A stretch of DNA of 64,000 nt from Streptomyces sp. NBC_00461 (lineage in GTDB: Bacteria > Actinomycetota > Actinomycetes > Streptomycetales > Streptomycetaceae). The notes under the pieces were generated by a model. The model searched no databases, was not told the origin of the DNA, and saw nothing but the letters and a program-made list of their open reading frames with translations. Below, one piece after another: positions 28,001-35,784 of the stretch (its first letter is position 1; each line of letters begins with the position of its first letter). A program made the translations under genes and the position numbers. The stretch spans positions 6,233,001 through 6,297,000 of the forward strand of contig NZ_CP107902.1 of the NCBI RefSeq assembly GCF_036013935.1. Reading direction: 5' to 3'.

Positions 28001-28359
28001 CCACCCGCATCGACGCGAGCTGGACCTTCCGCTCCAAGAAGGCCGACCTCAGCAAGCTCCCCGCGTCCACGGCCCGCTTCAACGCGACCACGGACCTGGG
28101 CAGCAAGGTCGAGGCCGGCAAGACGGTCAGCATCCCGGTGGTCGTCGAGGGCTCGGCCAAGGGCAGCAACCTCAAGTCGCTGTCGGTGTACGTGTCCTAC
28201 GACTACGGCCAGACCTGGAAGAAGGTCGACGTCGTGGGCGGCAAGATCAAGGTGAAGAACCCGGAGAAGGGGAAGGCCATCTCCTTCCACGCGAAGATCA
28301 CCGACAAGAAGGACAACAAGTCGACGATCTCGATCTACAACGCCTACTACGGCAAGTGA
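25027..28359 (+). CDS. Secreted subtilisin-like S8 serine protease, copy 2
   Basis: A 1110-residue paralog of the upstream gene with the same architecture. TTG start at 25027 follows AGGGGGAG; the signal peptide ends TSPAQA. Catalytic residues are Asp232 (VLDTGID), His264 (GHGTHVAS) and Ser443 (GTSMATPHVAG). The region after the Ser, residues about 415-620, is virtually identical to copy 1, while residues about 620-880 differ clearly, so the two enzymes may differ mainly in the C-terminal accessory domain. It is followed by a strong hairpin at 28393-28427. Tandem orientation suggests origin by duplication. Confidence 0.93.
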   Translation: MRKRVGRACAGTIAAAAAVALAAGMTSPAQAKVEQTGAASKVTSKSSLAATHHITLITGDRVGVDAKGRVTGLEPAKGREHIPVQIRRADGHTLVIPADVARLIATGKVDQRLFDVTELNKATTRKSQKQGLKVIVGYRGAASATKADVRDAGKLRESLESLNADAVQTPTQDAPELWNAVTNGDRTASGIAHVWLDGVRKASLDKSVPQIGAPKAWAAGYTGKGVKIAVLDTGIDATHPDLKGQVAGEKNFSTAPDATDKFGHGTHVASIVAGTGAKSNGKYKGVAPDAKLLNGKVLDDNGYGDDSQILAGMEWAAEQGADVVNLSLGGGDTPEIDPLEAEVNKLSEQKGILFAIAAGNDGDFGEQTIGSPGSAADALTVGAVDDHDKLASFSSRGPGLDGQIKPDVTAPGVDITAAAAPGSVIDEEVGENPPGYLTISGTSMATPHVAGAAALLKQQHPDWRFSELKGALTGSAKGGKYTAFQQGSGRIAVDKAIKQTVIADPVSVSFGVQQWPHTDDKPVTKQVTYRNLGTKDVTLNLAAGATDPKGQAAPSGFFKLGAAKVTVPAGGKASVGLTVNTKLGGTLDGAYSAYVTATGDGQSVRTAAAVQREVQSYSVTLKFIGRDGQPTKNYGATLAGVSGLGKDKFYSPYDASGTVTARLPKGDYILDSSVFVDPEDATKGIDWLAQPKLDITKNTTLTLDARTAKPVDITVPDAAAKSEFAAPGYDREVGNSGWSFGWFADTYDNFRSKGLGPQITDGSLSQQWDGHWTKGADEQYDVTTGAVVKQLATGYTKHWKASELATVKVGLGASASGKKGAVNAVGWLPHSSSASSVGVPQTLPGTRKLHLSTANGVRWEMRFDQYSGTDPDGFPITDAAYTLGAAQTFKGGKTYSKTFNTAVFGPHLNADFGLYRDGNNIYGSIPLFADGNTHAGSSVFTAVDTTLYRNGTKVGSNDDPLFGEKEFKVPSADASYKLTTSVKRSVKVAAASTRIDASWTFRSKKADLSKLPASTARFNATTDLGSKVEAGKTVSIPVVVEGSAKGSNLKSLSVYVSYDYGQTWKKVDVVGGKIKVKNPEKGKAISFHAKITDKKDNKSTISIYNAYYGK

Positions 28360-28392
28360 GTCCCGTAGTCCGCTGAAGTAGGCCATGAGCGA

Positions 28393-28427
28393 ACGGCCCG
28401 CCGGAAGTACAGCTTCCGGCGGGCCGT
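28393..28427 (+). terminator. Terminator after the tandem protease genes
   Basis: A perfect 15-bp stem (28393-28407 with 28413-28427) and 5-nt loop, 33 bp after the protease stop. Its 3' arm ends only 18 bp before the ATG of the next gene on the same strand. Confidence 0.87.
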
Positions 28428-28445
28428 CCGTGTTTCTGTGGGCGC

Positions 28446-29216
28446 ATGACCACTCAGACCGTCGAGTACATCCGCTACCGCATCCCGGAAGACCGCTCGG
28501 CGGAGTTCCTGGCCGCCTACACACGGGCCGCCGTCCAACTGGCGGCGGCACCCCAGTGCGTCGACTACGAACTGGCGCGCTGCGAGGAGGACTTCGGGCA
28601 CTACGTCCTGCGCATCGTCTGGACGTCGACCGAGGACCACCTGAAGGGGTTCCGACAGTCGGAGCTGTTCCCGGACTTCCTCGCGGAGATCCGCCCGTAC
28701 GTCGAGAACATCGACGAGATGCGCCACTACAAGCCGACGACGGTACGCGGCACGGGCTCTTCGGTCCCCACCCTGTACGCCTGGGCGGGCGGCGCCGAGG
28801 CCTTCTCCCGCCTCACCTCGGCCTTCTACGACAAGGTCCTCAAGGACGACCTCCTGGCCCCCCTCTTCGCCGACCTCGCCCCCGACCACGCCGAGCATGT
28901 GGCGCTCTGGCTCGCCGAGGTGTTCGGCGGCCCCGCCGGCTACTCCCTCACCCAGGGCGGCCACGGCCACATGGTCGCCAAGCACTTCGGCAAGCACATC
29001 ACCGAGCCCCAGCGCCGCCGCTGGGTCAACCTCATCCAGGACGCGGCGGACGAGGCGGGCCTGCCCACGGACGCCGAGTTCCGCTCGGCGTTCCTCGCCT
29101 ATGTGGAATGGGGCACAAGGCTCGCCGTGTACTTCTCCAGCCCGGACGCGAAGCCGCCGGCGGAGCAGCCGGTACCGAAGTGGAACTGGGGGGCGATGCC
29201 GCCGTATCAGGGGTGA
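28446..29216 (+). CDS. Antibiotic-biosynthesis-monooxygenase domain fused to group II truncated hemoglobin
   Basis: A 256-residue two-domain protein. Residues about 1-100 form an ABM ferredoxin-like domain (TVEYIRYRIPEDRSAEFLAAY). Residues about 108-245 form a group II 2/2 hemoglobin with the proximal His in KHFGKHIT (His180) and the Trp G8 typical of group II (RRRWVNLI, Trp193). The globin part should bind heme and oxygen or nitric oxide; the ABM part may act as a heme- or quinone-linked partner (inference). The ATG at 28446 has no ribosome binding site and follows a terminator hairpin by 18 bp, so a leaderless message is possible. Confidence 0.88.
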   Translation: MTTQTVEYIRYRIPEDRSAEFLAAYTRAAVQLAAAPQCVDYELARCEEDFGHYVLRIVWTSTEDHLKGFRQSELFPDFLAEIRPYVENIDEMRHYKPTTVRGTGSSVPTLYAWAGGAEAFSRLTSAFYDKVLKDDLLAPLFADLAPDHAEHVALWLAEVFGGPAGYSLTQGGHGHMVAKHFGKHITEPQRRRWVNLIQDAADEAGLPTDAEFRSAFLAYVEWGTRLAVYFSSPDAKPPAEQPVPKWNWGAMPPYQG

Positions 29217-29251
29217 GGGGCCGGCCCCCTTGCCGGCGGTGCGGCATCTCA

Positions 29252-29318
29252 GCCCGTCCGGCGTTCGAGGACGGGGCCGTTCAGGCCGAAGCGGGGGTCT
29301 GGGGGCGGCAGCCCCCAG
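29252..29318 (+). repeat. Dispersed streptomycete repeat, copy 2, ending in a hairpin
   Basis: 29252-29305 matches the copy at 9356-9409 (GCCCGTCCGGCGTT, then GAGGACGGGG, then GGCCGAAGCGGGG). It runs into an 8-bp hairpin at 29299-29318 (CTGGGGGC with GCCCCCAG, loop GGCA). That hairpin could end transcription of the globin gene and of the opposing regulator gene. Confidence 0.7.
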
Positions 29319-29350
29319 TGACGGCCGCACCAACACCGGTGCAGGCCGTC

Positions 29351-30259
29351 TCAGGCCGACGCACCGGTCCCCGACCGCGTCGCATCCGCCCCCCAGCTGG
29401 CCAGCAACCGCAGCGCCTCCGCAGACGGGGACCCCGGTTCCGCGTGATACGTCACCAGCCCCTGATCCCCGTCGCCCGCGAGCCTGAACGACTCGAACTG
29501 CAGAAACAGTTCACCCACGAGCGGATGGTGCAGGTGCTTGAGGCCGTGGCTCTTCTCCTTGACGTCGTGCGTGGCCCACAGCCGCCGGAAGTCCTCGCTC
29601 TTCACCGACAGCTCGCCGACCAGCGCCGACAGCCGGGGGTCGTCCGGATAGCAGCCCGCCTCCATGCGCAGCGCGCAGACGATGTCGATCGCCTTCTGCT
29701 CCCAGTCGATGAACAGTTCCTGGTAGGCCGGGCGCAGGAACACCAGCCGAGCCCAGTTCCGCTCCTGGACCGGCAGCTCCGCCCAGTCGCCGAAGACGGC
29801 CGCCGCCATCCGGTTCCACACCAGGATCTCCGCGCGCCGCCCCACGACGTAGGCCGGAACCCCGTCTATGGTGTCGAGGAGCTGCTGCAGCGAGGCCCGC
29901 GCCTGCTGGCTGCGCCCGACCGGCTTCTTCTTGTGCTGCTTCGGCTTCGCCAGATGCGTCAGATGCGCGTGCTCGGCGTCGGTCAGCCTCAGCGCCCGCG
30001 CGATCGAGTCGAGCACCTCCGCCGACACGTTCCGCCCGTTGCCCTGCTCCAGGCGCGTGTAGTACGCCACAGAGACACCCGCCAGCTGCGCCAGCTCCTC
30101 GCGCCGCAGCCCCGGTACCCGCCGGTGCCGCCCGAAGTCCGGCAGCCCCACGTCCTGCGGCTTCAGCCGGGCACGCCGGGTGCGCAGGAACTCGCTGAGC
30201 TCGGCACGCCGGTCCAGCGCGCCGGCGGGCTCCTGTACGGGATCGGGCTGTTGGTCCAT
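29351..30259 (-). CDS. XRE-type regulator with MmyB-like ligand-binding domain
   Basis: A 302-residue regulator. The helix-turn-helix (about residues 48-85: RRVPGLRREELAQLAGVSVAYYTRLEQG) is followed by the MmyB-like PAS-related domain (about 110-280), which in this family binds fatty-acid-like ligands. The gene is divergent from a zinc alcohol dehydrogenase with 177 bp between starts. That arrangement often means the regulator controls the oxidoreductase. The shared region contains a perfect 10-bp palindrome CCACCGGTGG at 30299-30308, a weak candidate operator. Start ATG 30259. Confidence 0.9.
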   Translation of the reverse strand: MDQQPDPVQEPAGALDRRAELSEFLRTRRARLKPQDVGLPDFGRHRRVPGLRREELAQLAGVSVAYYTRLEQGNGRNVSAEVLDSIARALRLTDAEHAHLTHLAKPKQHKKKPVGRSQQARASLQQLLDTIDGVPAYVVGRRAEILVWNRMAAAVFGDWAELPVQERNWARLVFLRPAYQELFIDWEQKAIDIVCALRMEAGCYPDDPRLSALVGELSVKSEDFRRLWATHDVKEKSHGLKHLHHPLVGELFLQFESFRLAGDGDQGLVTYHAEPGSPSAEALRLLASWGADATRSGTGASA

Positions 30260-30436
30260 GCGTCAAGTATTCACCGTCGTACGCACACCATCCTGACCCC
30301 ACCGGTGGTAGGCACAGCGAACGTATGCAAAGCCGTGGGCTGGGTGGACCTCGTACGGTCCGGCATGCTGAGCAGCACGCCCGGTCGGAAGATCAGAAGG
30401 CAGCCGGGCGGGTAACCACTGCTAGGAGACCCTCGC

Positions 30437-31477
30437 ATGACCACTGTTGCTGCGTACGCCGCCCCCGCCGCGAAGGCTCCCCTGGAGCGCACCACGATCG
30501 AGCGCCGGGCGGTCCGTGAGTTCGACGTCCTGATCGACATCAAGTTCGCGGGTATCTGTCACTCGGACATCCACCAGGCCCGGGAGGGCTGGGGCGAGGC
30601 CATCTTCCCGATGGTCCCGGGCCACGAGATCGCGGGCATCGTCTCCGAGGTCGGCCCGGGTGTCACCAAGTACCAGGTCGGCGACCGTGTGGGCGTCGGC
30701 TGCCTGGTCGACTCCTGCCGTGAGTGCGACAACTGCAAGGCCGGTCTGGAGCAGTACTGCACGGGCGGCGGCGTCGGCACCTACAACGCCCTCGACAAGA
30801 ACGGCGAGCCCACCTACGGCGGCTACTCGGAGAAGATCGTCGTCGACGAGAACTACGTCCTCCGAATCCCCGACGGCATCTCGCTGGACGTGGCCGCGCC
30901 CCTGCTGTGCGCCGGCATCACCACGTACTCCCCGCTGCGCCACTGGAACGCAGGCCCCGGCAAGAAGGTCGCGATCCTCGGCATGGGCGGCCTCGGCCAC
31001 ATGGGCGTCAAGATCGCGCACGCGCTGGGCGCCGAGGTCACCGTCCTCTCCCAGTCCCTGCGCAAGCAGGACGACGGGCTGAAGCTGGGCGCCGACCACT
31101 ACTACGCCACCAGCGACCCGAAGACCTTCGAGGACCTGAAGGGCACCTTCGACCTGATCCTGTCGACGGTGTCGGCCCCGCTGGACCTCGACGCTTATCT
31201 GTCCCTGCTCCGCACGGACGGCGCCTTCGTGAACGTCGGCGCCCCCGAGGAGCCCGTCAAGCTCAACCTGTTCTCGGTGATCGGCGGCCGCAAGACCCTC
31301 GCCGGCTCCGGCATCGGCGGCATCCAGGAGACCCAGGAGATGCTGGACTTCTGCGCCGAGCACGGCTTCGGTGCCGAGATCGAGCTGATCCGCGCCGACG
31401 AGATCAACGAGGCGTACGGGCGGGTGCTGGCGAGTGACGTCCGCTACCGCTTCGTGATCGACACGGCCACGATCTGA
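30437..31477 (+). CDS. Zinc-dependent NAD(P)-linked alcohol dehydrogenase
   Basis: A 346-residue medium-chain dehydrogenase of the cinnamyl-alcohol-dehydrogenase-like branch. Catalytic zinc ligands are Cys41 (GICHSDIH), His63-Glu64 (PGHE) and the later Cys in LLCAGIT. The structural zinc site is Cys94, Cys97, Cys100 and Cys108. The cofactor motif is [11 protein letters not shown]. It should interconvert aldehydes and primary alcohols. AGGAG at 30424-30428 precedes ATG 30437. Probably controlled by the divergent MmyB-type regulator; ends in a hairpin at 31488-31518. Confidence 0.93.
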   Translation: MTTVAAYAAPAAKAPLERTTIERRAVREFDVLIDIKFAGICHSDIHQAREGWGEAIFPMVPGHEIAGIVSEVGPGVTKYQVGDRVGVGCLVDSCRECDNCKAGLEQYCTGGGVGTYNALDKNGEPTYGGYSEKIVVDENYVLRIPDGISLDVAAPLLCAGITTYSPLRHWNAGPGKKVAILGMGGLGHMGVKIAHALGAEVTVLSQSLRKQDDGLKLGADHYYATSDPKTFEDLKGTFDLILSTVSAPLDLDAYLSLLRTDGAFVNVGAPEEPVKLNLFSVIGGRKTLAGSGIGGIQETQEMLDFCAEHGFGAEIELIRADEINEAYGRVLASDVRYRFVIDTATI

Positions 31478-31487
31478 TCCGTGCCCG

Positions 31488-31518
31488 AGGGCCCCGGCGG
31501 AGGTCACGCCGGGGCCCT
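31488..31518 (+). terminator. Terminator after the alcohol dehydrogenase gene
   Basis: A perfect 12-bp stem (31488-31499 with 31507-31518) and 7-nt loop, starting 10 bp after the stop codon, followed by TC. Confidence 0.87.
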
Positions 31519-31589
31519 TCAGCATGCCCCCGCACGCTGCGAGCGAGGTGAGCGGCAGCGGGAGCCGATCAGCCGGCAGCGGAAGTCGA

Positions 31590-32321
31590 TCAGCCTGCCG
31601 GCACGAACTCGCCGGCCCGGAAGGACCGTACGAGAACGCTCCCGTCCGCGGACGGCCGTACGGAATGCGCGCGCCCCAGCCCCGACACCCGGGCGCGCCC
31701 GTCCGCCCCGACCTCCACGACGGTGTTCTCGTCGATGGCGACGCCGTGCCGGAGCCCGTGCCGCGTGACCGCGGTGATCAGTCGCGGCAGCGTCCCCCAC
31801 TGGGCGGCGTGCACGTCCACCGCGAAGGGCACGAGCCCGAGCCCGGCCCGCACCTCGACCTCCTCCAGGTCCTCGGCGGTGTCCTCATGGCACACCGGAA
31901 CACCGTCGTCGAGCCAGCCGCCGACGACGGCGTGGAGCGCGGCGACGGCGGCACCGGCGGAGAAACCGGCGTACGGAACGCCGAGCTCGGCCAGTACGGG
32001 CCCCAGTCGGCCCGGACACCCGGCGAACGCCTCCTGATACGCGGGCGTCAGCCCACCGCAGACCAGCAGCCCGTCCAGCCCCTGCACGTCGCCCGGATCG
32101 AACTCCCCGCCCAGCGGCACGAGCAGCGGTACGGGAGCGCAGTCGGCGACCTTCCTCAGCACGGCGTCGTACCGGCCGAACTGCACCCGGCCGTCGCCCT
32201 CGTCCAGGACGAGACAGCCGATGCGCGGTCCCGTGGCCGCCCGGAGGAAGGGCTCATAGACGGCGCGCGCGGCCGTCGCGTCCCATCCGCCACCGATCAG
32301 AAACGTACGATCGCCGCCCAT
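31590..32321 (-). CDS. Peptidase S51 / cyanophycinase-like protein
   Basis: A 243-residue class I glutamine-amidotransferase-fold protein. The nucleophile elbow GFSAGAAV carries Ser instead of Cys, as in peptidase E and cyanophycinase-type S51 enzymes. Earlier segments IGGGWDATAARAVYEPF and LLVCGGLTPAY fit the same fold. Family knowledge suggests hydrolysis of Asp-containing dipeptides or a related amide bond, but the exact substrate is not readable. GGGGGA lies 4 nt before ATG 32321; the frame is open farther upstream but without coding character. It is convergent with the alcohol dehydrogenase gene and divergent from the SDR gene. Confidence 0.8.
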   Translation of the reverse strand: MGGDRTFLIGGGWDATAARAVYEPFLRAATGPRIGCLVLDEGDGRVQFGRYDAVLRKVADCAPVPLLVPLGGEFDPGDVQGLDGLLVCGGLTPAYQEAFAGCPGRLGPVLAELGVPYAGFSAGAAVAALHAVVGGWLDDGVPVCHEDTAEDLEEVEVRAGLGLVPFAVDVHAAQWGTLPRLITAVTRHGLRHGVAIDENTVVEVGADGRARVSGLGRAHSVRPSADGSVLVRSFRAGEFVPAG

Positions 32322-32494
32322 CGGTCCCCCCTCACATTCCCCCCAGATTTTCTCTCGCCATTTTCTCTCGCCTATTTCTTTTCGCCGACCGGTCACACTG
32401 CTTCGCCGCGCGGGGTCATAGCAGCGAAGGCACACGACGGCAGACGCTACGGAACACCGAACTCCGGGCGCCACGAGTTTTGGAGCAGTGCATC

Positions 32495-33259
32495 ATGACG
32501 TCACCCATCCTGGTCACCGGCGGCACGGGCACCCTCGGCGGCCATGTGATCCCACTCCTGCAGGCGGCCGGCCGCGAAGTGCGCGTGCTGAGCCGGAGTG
32601 CTCGCCCGGCGGCGAACGGCATCGAGTACGTCACCGGCGACCTTCTGAAGGACGAGGGCATCGAGGCCGCCGTGGCCGGCACGGACACCGTCCTGCACCT
32701 CGCGGGCGGCCAGAAGGGCGACGACGAGGCGACCCGTGCGCTGATCCGGGCGGCGCAGGCCTCGGGCGTCCGTCACCTGGTCTACATCTCGGTCATCGGC
32801 GCGGACCGCGTCCCGCTGGCCTGGTTGCGCAGCAAGCTGGACTCGGAGCGGGCCGTCGCCGACTCGGGCATCCCGTGGACGACGCTGCGCGCGGCCCAGT
32901 TCCACGACCTGACGCTGGCGATGGTGGAGAAGATGACGAAGCTCCCCGTCCTCCCGGCCCCCGGCGGTCTCCGCCTCCAGCCGGTCGACTCCCGCGAAGT
33001 CGCCGCCAGGCTGGTGGAGTTGACCCTGGGCAAGCCCGCCGGCCCGGTCCCGGACATGGCAGGTCCCAGGCTCTACGACATCCCCGCCCTGGTCCGCCCG
33101 TACCTCGAACTCCGCGGCAGGCGCCCCCGCCCGAAGCTGCCCGTCCGCATCCCGGGGAAGGCGGGGCGGGCATACCGGGCGGGGGATAACCTCACGCTGG
33201 CGGGAGCGGAGGTCGGGAAGCGGACGTGGGAGGAGTTCCTGGCGGACCGAGTGGCCTGA
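32495..33259 (+). CDS. NmrA-like/atypical SDR NAD(P)-binding protein
   Basis: A 254-residue Rossmann protein with ILVTGGTGTLGGHVIP at the N-terminus, then VLSRSARP and VLHLAGGQKGD. There is no Tyr-x3-Lys dyad in the usual place, which fits the atypical NmrA-like SDR group that may bind NAD(P) as a redox sensor or act as a reductase. ATG 32495 is chosen; the in-frame ATG 32480 overlaps a TGGAG element that could be its ribosome binding site. It is convergent with the serine-hydrolase gene through a hairpin at 33277-33305. Confidence 0.87.
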   Translation: MTSPILVTGGTGTLGGHVIPLLQAAGREVRVLSRSARPAANGIEYVTGDLLKDEGIEAAVAGTDTVLHLAGGQKGDDEATRALIRAAQASGVRHLVYISVIGADRVPLAWLRSKLDSERAVADSGIPWTTLRAAQFHDLTLAMVEKMTKLPVLPAPGGLRLQPVDSREVAARLVELTLGKPAGPVPDMAGPRLYDIPALVRPYLELRGRRPRPKLPVRIPGKAGRAYRAGDNLTLAGAEVGKRTWEEFLADRVA

Positions 33260-33276
33260 CGGCGCCCGGACCGAGT

Positions 33277-33305
33277 GGCCTGAGCCTGATGCCCTTCCTC
33301 AGGCC
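33277..33305. terminator. Bidirectional hairpin between SDR and serine-hydrolase genes
   Basis: An 8-bp stem GGCCTGAG (33277-33284) with CTCAGGCC (33298-33305) and a 13-nt loop. It overlaps the stop codon of the minus-strand gene. Confidence 0.6.
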
Positions 33306-34399
33306 CGCAGCCCCGTGAGGCCGTCGTAGGAGGACATGACGAGTTCCAACCCCCTGGTGTCGTCCGCCGGTTCGCGCATCTGGTTCGTCACGTAGGCCAC
33401 CACCATCCGGGCCTCGGGCTCGATCATCACCAGGGAGCCGCCCCAGCCGCCCCACCCGTACGTGCTGCCGAACAGCCCGTAGCCGAGGCCCCAGCGCATC
33501 GGCATGCCCAGGACCCGGTCGTCGCCGCTGAACTGTTCCTCCCGGGCCCGGTCACAGCCCGCCTGCGACAGCAACCGCACCCCGCGCACCGCCCCTCCGC
33601 ACGCCATCACCGACTGGGCGAGGGCGACCGAGCGGGCATTGCCGAATCCGCTCGCCGCGGGGATCTGCGCACGGCGCCAGGCGACGCTGTTGCCGTCGCG
33701 GAGCCGGATCCGGGTCCCGGCGGCCGCGTCGTTGCCGGGTGCGCTCGCGGCGTAGTCCTCGTCCCGGGAGGGCGGCGGGATCGTGAGCGACACGCGGTGG
33801 TCGTGCTCGGGGGCCAGCCCGATGTGGAAGTCCGCGCCCAGCGGCCCGGCCACCTCGTCGGCGAAGAACTCGCCCACGCTTCGGCCGGTGATCCGCCACA
33901 CCAGCTCACCCACGAGGAACCCCTGGGTGAGCGAGTGGTACCCGGCCGCGCTGCCGGGCTCCCACTGCGGAGCCTGCGCGACCAGGCGCGCCGTGGCGGA
34001 GGCCCAGTCGTAGATCTCCTCGACCGGCCCGTCCCAGTCGGGCAGACCGGCGGTGTGCGACAGCAGATGCCGCACCAGCACCCCACTCTTGCCCGCCGCG
34101 GCGAACTCCGGCCAGTAGCGGACCACCGGCGCGTCGAGATCGAGCTCGCCGCGATCGGCCAGGACGAGCGCGCACAGCGCCGTCATCGTCTTCGTGACGG
34201 ACCAGACGTTGACGATCGTGTCGCGCTCCCACGGGACCGTGCGGTCCGCGTCGGCGAACCCGCCCCACACGTCCACTACGGGCTCGCCGTCCACGAACAC
34301 CGCCACCGAGCCGCCGGCGTCTCCGCCGTCCAGCAACGTCGCCAGCGCACTGGGCACCGCCGAGAACAGATCGTCGTACGAGCCCTGAATGTCAGCCAT
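33299..34399 (-). CDS. Serine beta-lactamase-fold hydrolase (esterase/peptidase type)
   Basis: A 366-residue protein of the beta-lactamase/class C-like superfamily. The nucleophile motif SVTK is at residues 67-70, the Tyr motif is YHS (AGYHSLTQG), and a GWGG segment near the C-terminus takes the place of KTG. There is no signal peptide, so it probably acts in the cytoplasm as an EstB-like esterase or peptidase rather than as an antibiotic-degrading beta-lactamase. ATG 34399 (MADIQGSYDD) is preferred; ATG 34408 and 34435 are also in frame. It is divergent from msrA. Confidence 0.87.
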   Translation of the reverse strand: MADIQGSYDDLFSAVPSALATLLDGGDAGGSVAVFVDGEPVVDVWGGFADADRTVPWERDTIVNVWSVTKTMTALCALVLADRGELDLDAPVVRYWPEFAAAGKSGVLVRHLLSHTAGLPDWDGPVEEIYDWASATARLVAQAPQWEPGSAAGYHSLTQGFLVGELVWRITGRSVGEFFADEVAGPLGADFHIGLAPEHDHRVSLTIPPPSRDEDYAASAPGNDAAAGTRIRLRDGNSVAWRRAQIPAASGFGNARSVALAQSVMACGGAVRGVRLLSQAGCDRAREEQFSGDDRVLGMPMRWGLGYGLFGSTYGWGGWGGSLVMIEPEARMVVAYVTNQMREPADDTRGLELVMSSYDGLTGLRA

Positions 34400-34629
34400 G
34401 CGTGGCATTAGCCCGCATCGGCCCGTGGGAGGCAACCGAATTTGCGGCCGGGCGCTCCTGGCGCCCCTCGCCGTTGCGCCCAGCAGCGACCTGACTCTGG
34501 ACGCTGCCTGGTCCCGGGTACGGAATCGCTGGGAACCCTCGCGCGTTGATGGAGGTGGGCATCAGAAGCCGGTGGTGTGCGAGCCGAGTAGCCCGAGTGA
34601 CCACGCTGACAAGTATTGGAGGGGCCACA

Positions 34630-35142
34630 ATGGCTGCGCAGACGCAGAGGGCCGTGCTCGCGGGCGGATGTTTCTGGGGGATGGAGGAGCTGATCCGCCG
34701 GCTCCCGGGCGTGACGGGGACCCGGGTCGGATACACCGGGGGTGACGTACCGAACGCGACGTACCGTAACCACGGCACGCACGCCGAGGCCATCGAGATC
34801 CTTTTCGACCCCGAGAAGACCGACTTCCGTGCGCTCCTGGAGTTCTTCTTCCAGATCCACGACCCGAGCACCAAGGACCGCCAGGGCAACGACATCGGCC
34901 TCAGCTACCGCTCGGCGATCTACTACGTGGACGACGAGCAGAAGCGCATCGCCGAGGACACGATCGCGGACGTGGACGCCTCCGGACTGTGGCCGGGCAA
35001 GGTCGTCACCGAGGTGGAGCCGGTCGGCCCCTTCTGGGAGGCCGAGCCCGAGCACCAGGACTACCTGCAGCGCTACCCGGACGGCTACACCTGCCACTTC
35101 CCCCGCCCGGGATGGCGACTGCCCGCCCGCACGGAAGGCTGA
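34630..35142 (+). CDS. msrA: Peptide-methionine (S)-S-oxide reductase
   Basis: A 170-residue repair enzyme reducing the S-epimer of methionine sulfoxide in proteins. The catalytic Cys14 is in [15 protein letters not shown], then GTHAEAIEI, and the C-terminal EPEHQDYL are all family features. A further Cys in DGYTCHF near the C-terminus could act as a resolving residue. GGAGG at 34618-34622 precedes ATG 34630. It ends in a long structured hairpin at 35150-35203 and stands alone. Confidence 0.95.
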   Translation: MAAQTQRAVLAGGCFWGMEELIRRLPGVTGTRVGYTGGDVPNATYRNHGTHAEAIEILFDPEKTDFRALLEFFFQIHDPSTKDRQGNDIGLSYRSAIYYVDDEQKRIAEDTIADVDASGLWPGKVVTEVEPVGPFWEAEPEHQDYLQRYPDGYTCHFPRPGWRLPARTEG

Positions 35143-35149
35143 CCACAGG

Positions 35150-35203
35150 ACGGCCCGGCACCAAGCCGAAACCTGCCCGCCGCAGGCTCCGCAGCCGGGC
35201 CGT
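35150..35203 (+). terminator. Branched hairpin after msrA
   Basis: An outer 10-bp stem (ACGGCCCGGC at 35150-35159 with GCCGGGCCGT at 35194-35203) encloses a smaller CCTGC/GCAGG hairpin. It starts 8 bp after the msrA stop. Confidence 0.7.
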
Positions 35204-35295
35204 CTTGGCACTGTGACCAGGCAAGACCCCGGTGCGTACGTCGCGCCCACCAGCCTTGGCGAGGCCATGGGCGACCCGTCGGGTGCGCCGGCCCG

Positions 35296-35754
35296 TCATG
35301 CCAGGAGATGGGCAAGCAATTCATCTCCAGCGGGATACGGGCGTTCCGGGGGCAGCAGCCGCCCGGCGGAGTCCACGTCACCGCTGCCGACGAGGGCGCG
35401 GATCTCGTGGGCGGGCGGGGTCACGTCGCGGATGGCGACCGTCCACTCGTCCGCGTACCGTCGCACGGCTTCACGGGAGAGACCCAGCTGCAGGGACCGG
35501 TACGGCAGGGGCCGAAGATGCGGGTCGCGCTCTGGGTCCCACCGGACGCGAGCGGGCGCGCGCTTCAATTGACGCTGCCAGGTGCCTCGGTCGGGGTGCA
35601 CCCCACGGGCGTAGCTCGACAGACACGCGTGGCGCAGCGCCCACTCGAAGCCGTCCCGGCTGATCTCGACGGCGAGGACGGTCTCCTGCCCAGCTTCCGC
35701 GCCCCGGCCGCAGCGGTACATCATCCACAGGAACGACGGTTCGATCCACGTCAA
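35296..35754 (-). pseudogene. DUF4291 family protein, N-terminally truncated
   Basis: The frame encodes 152 residues matching the C-terminal three quarters of DUF4291 proteins: TWIEPSFLWMMYR, AVEISRDGFEWAL, VRWDPERDPHLRPLPYRS and LSREAVRRYADEW. Intact family members have about 40-45 more residues before the MTWIKPSF motif. Here the motif itself begins at TTG 35754, and an in-frame TAG lies a few codons upstream, so the N-terminal part is gone. The break coincides with one copy of an 18-bp direct repeat (35743-35760) whose partner is at 36709-36726, beyond the neighbouring DUF4389 gene. It is probably a remnant; translation of a shortened protein from TTG cannot be excluded. Confidence 0.75.
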
Positions 35755-35760
35755 GCCGCG
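35743..35760 (+). repeat. 18-bp direct repeat, left copy
   Basis: GATCCACGTCAAGCCGCG. It matches 36709-36726 in 17 of 18 positions. The left copy coincides with the truncated start of the DUF4291 gene. Confidence 0.65.
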
Positions 35761-35784
35761 TCCACAGCCCCATGCCTGGTTGCA

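Noticed and set aside
31519..31800. Small ORF in the gap after the alcohol dehydrogenase gene
   Set aside because: Arg-rich shadow of the S51-like gene without start signal.
33299..34399. Antibiotic-resistance beta-lactamase
   Set aside because: SxxK and YxS are present, but there is no signal peptide and no KTG triad. An esterase-type member of the fold is more likely.
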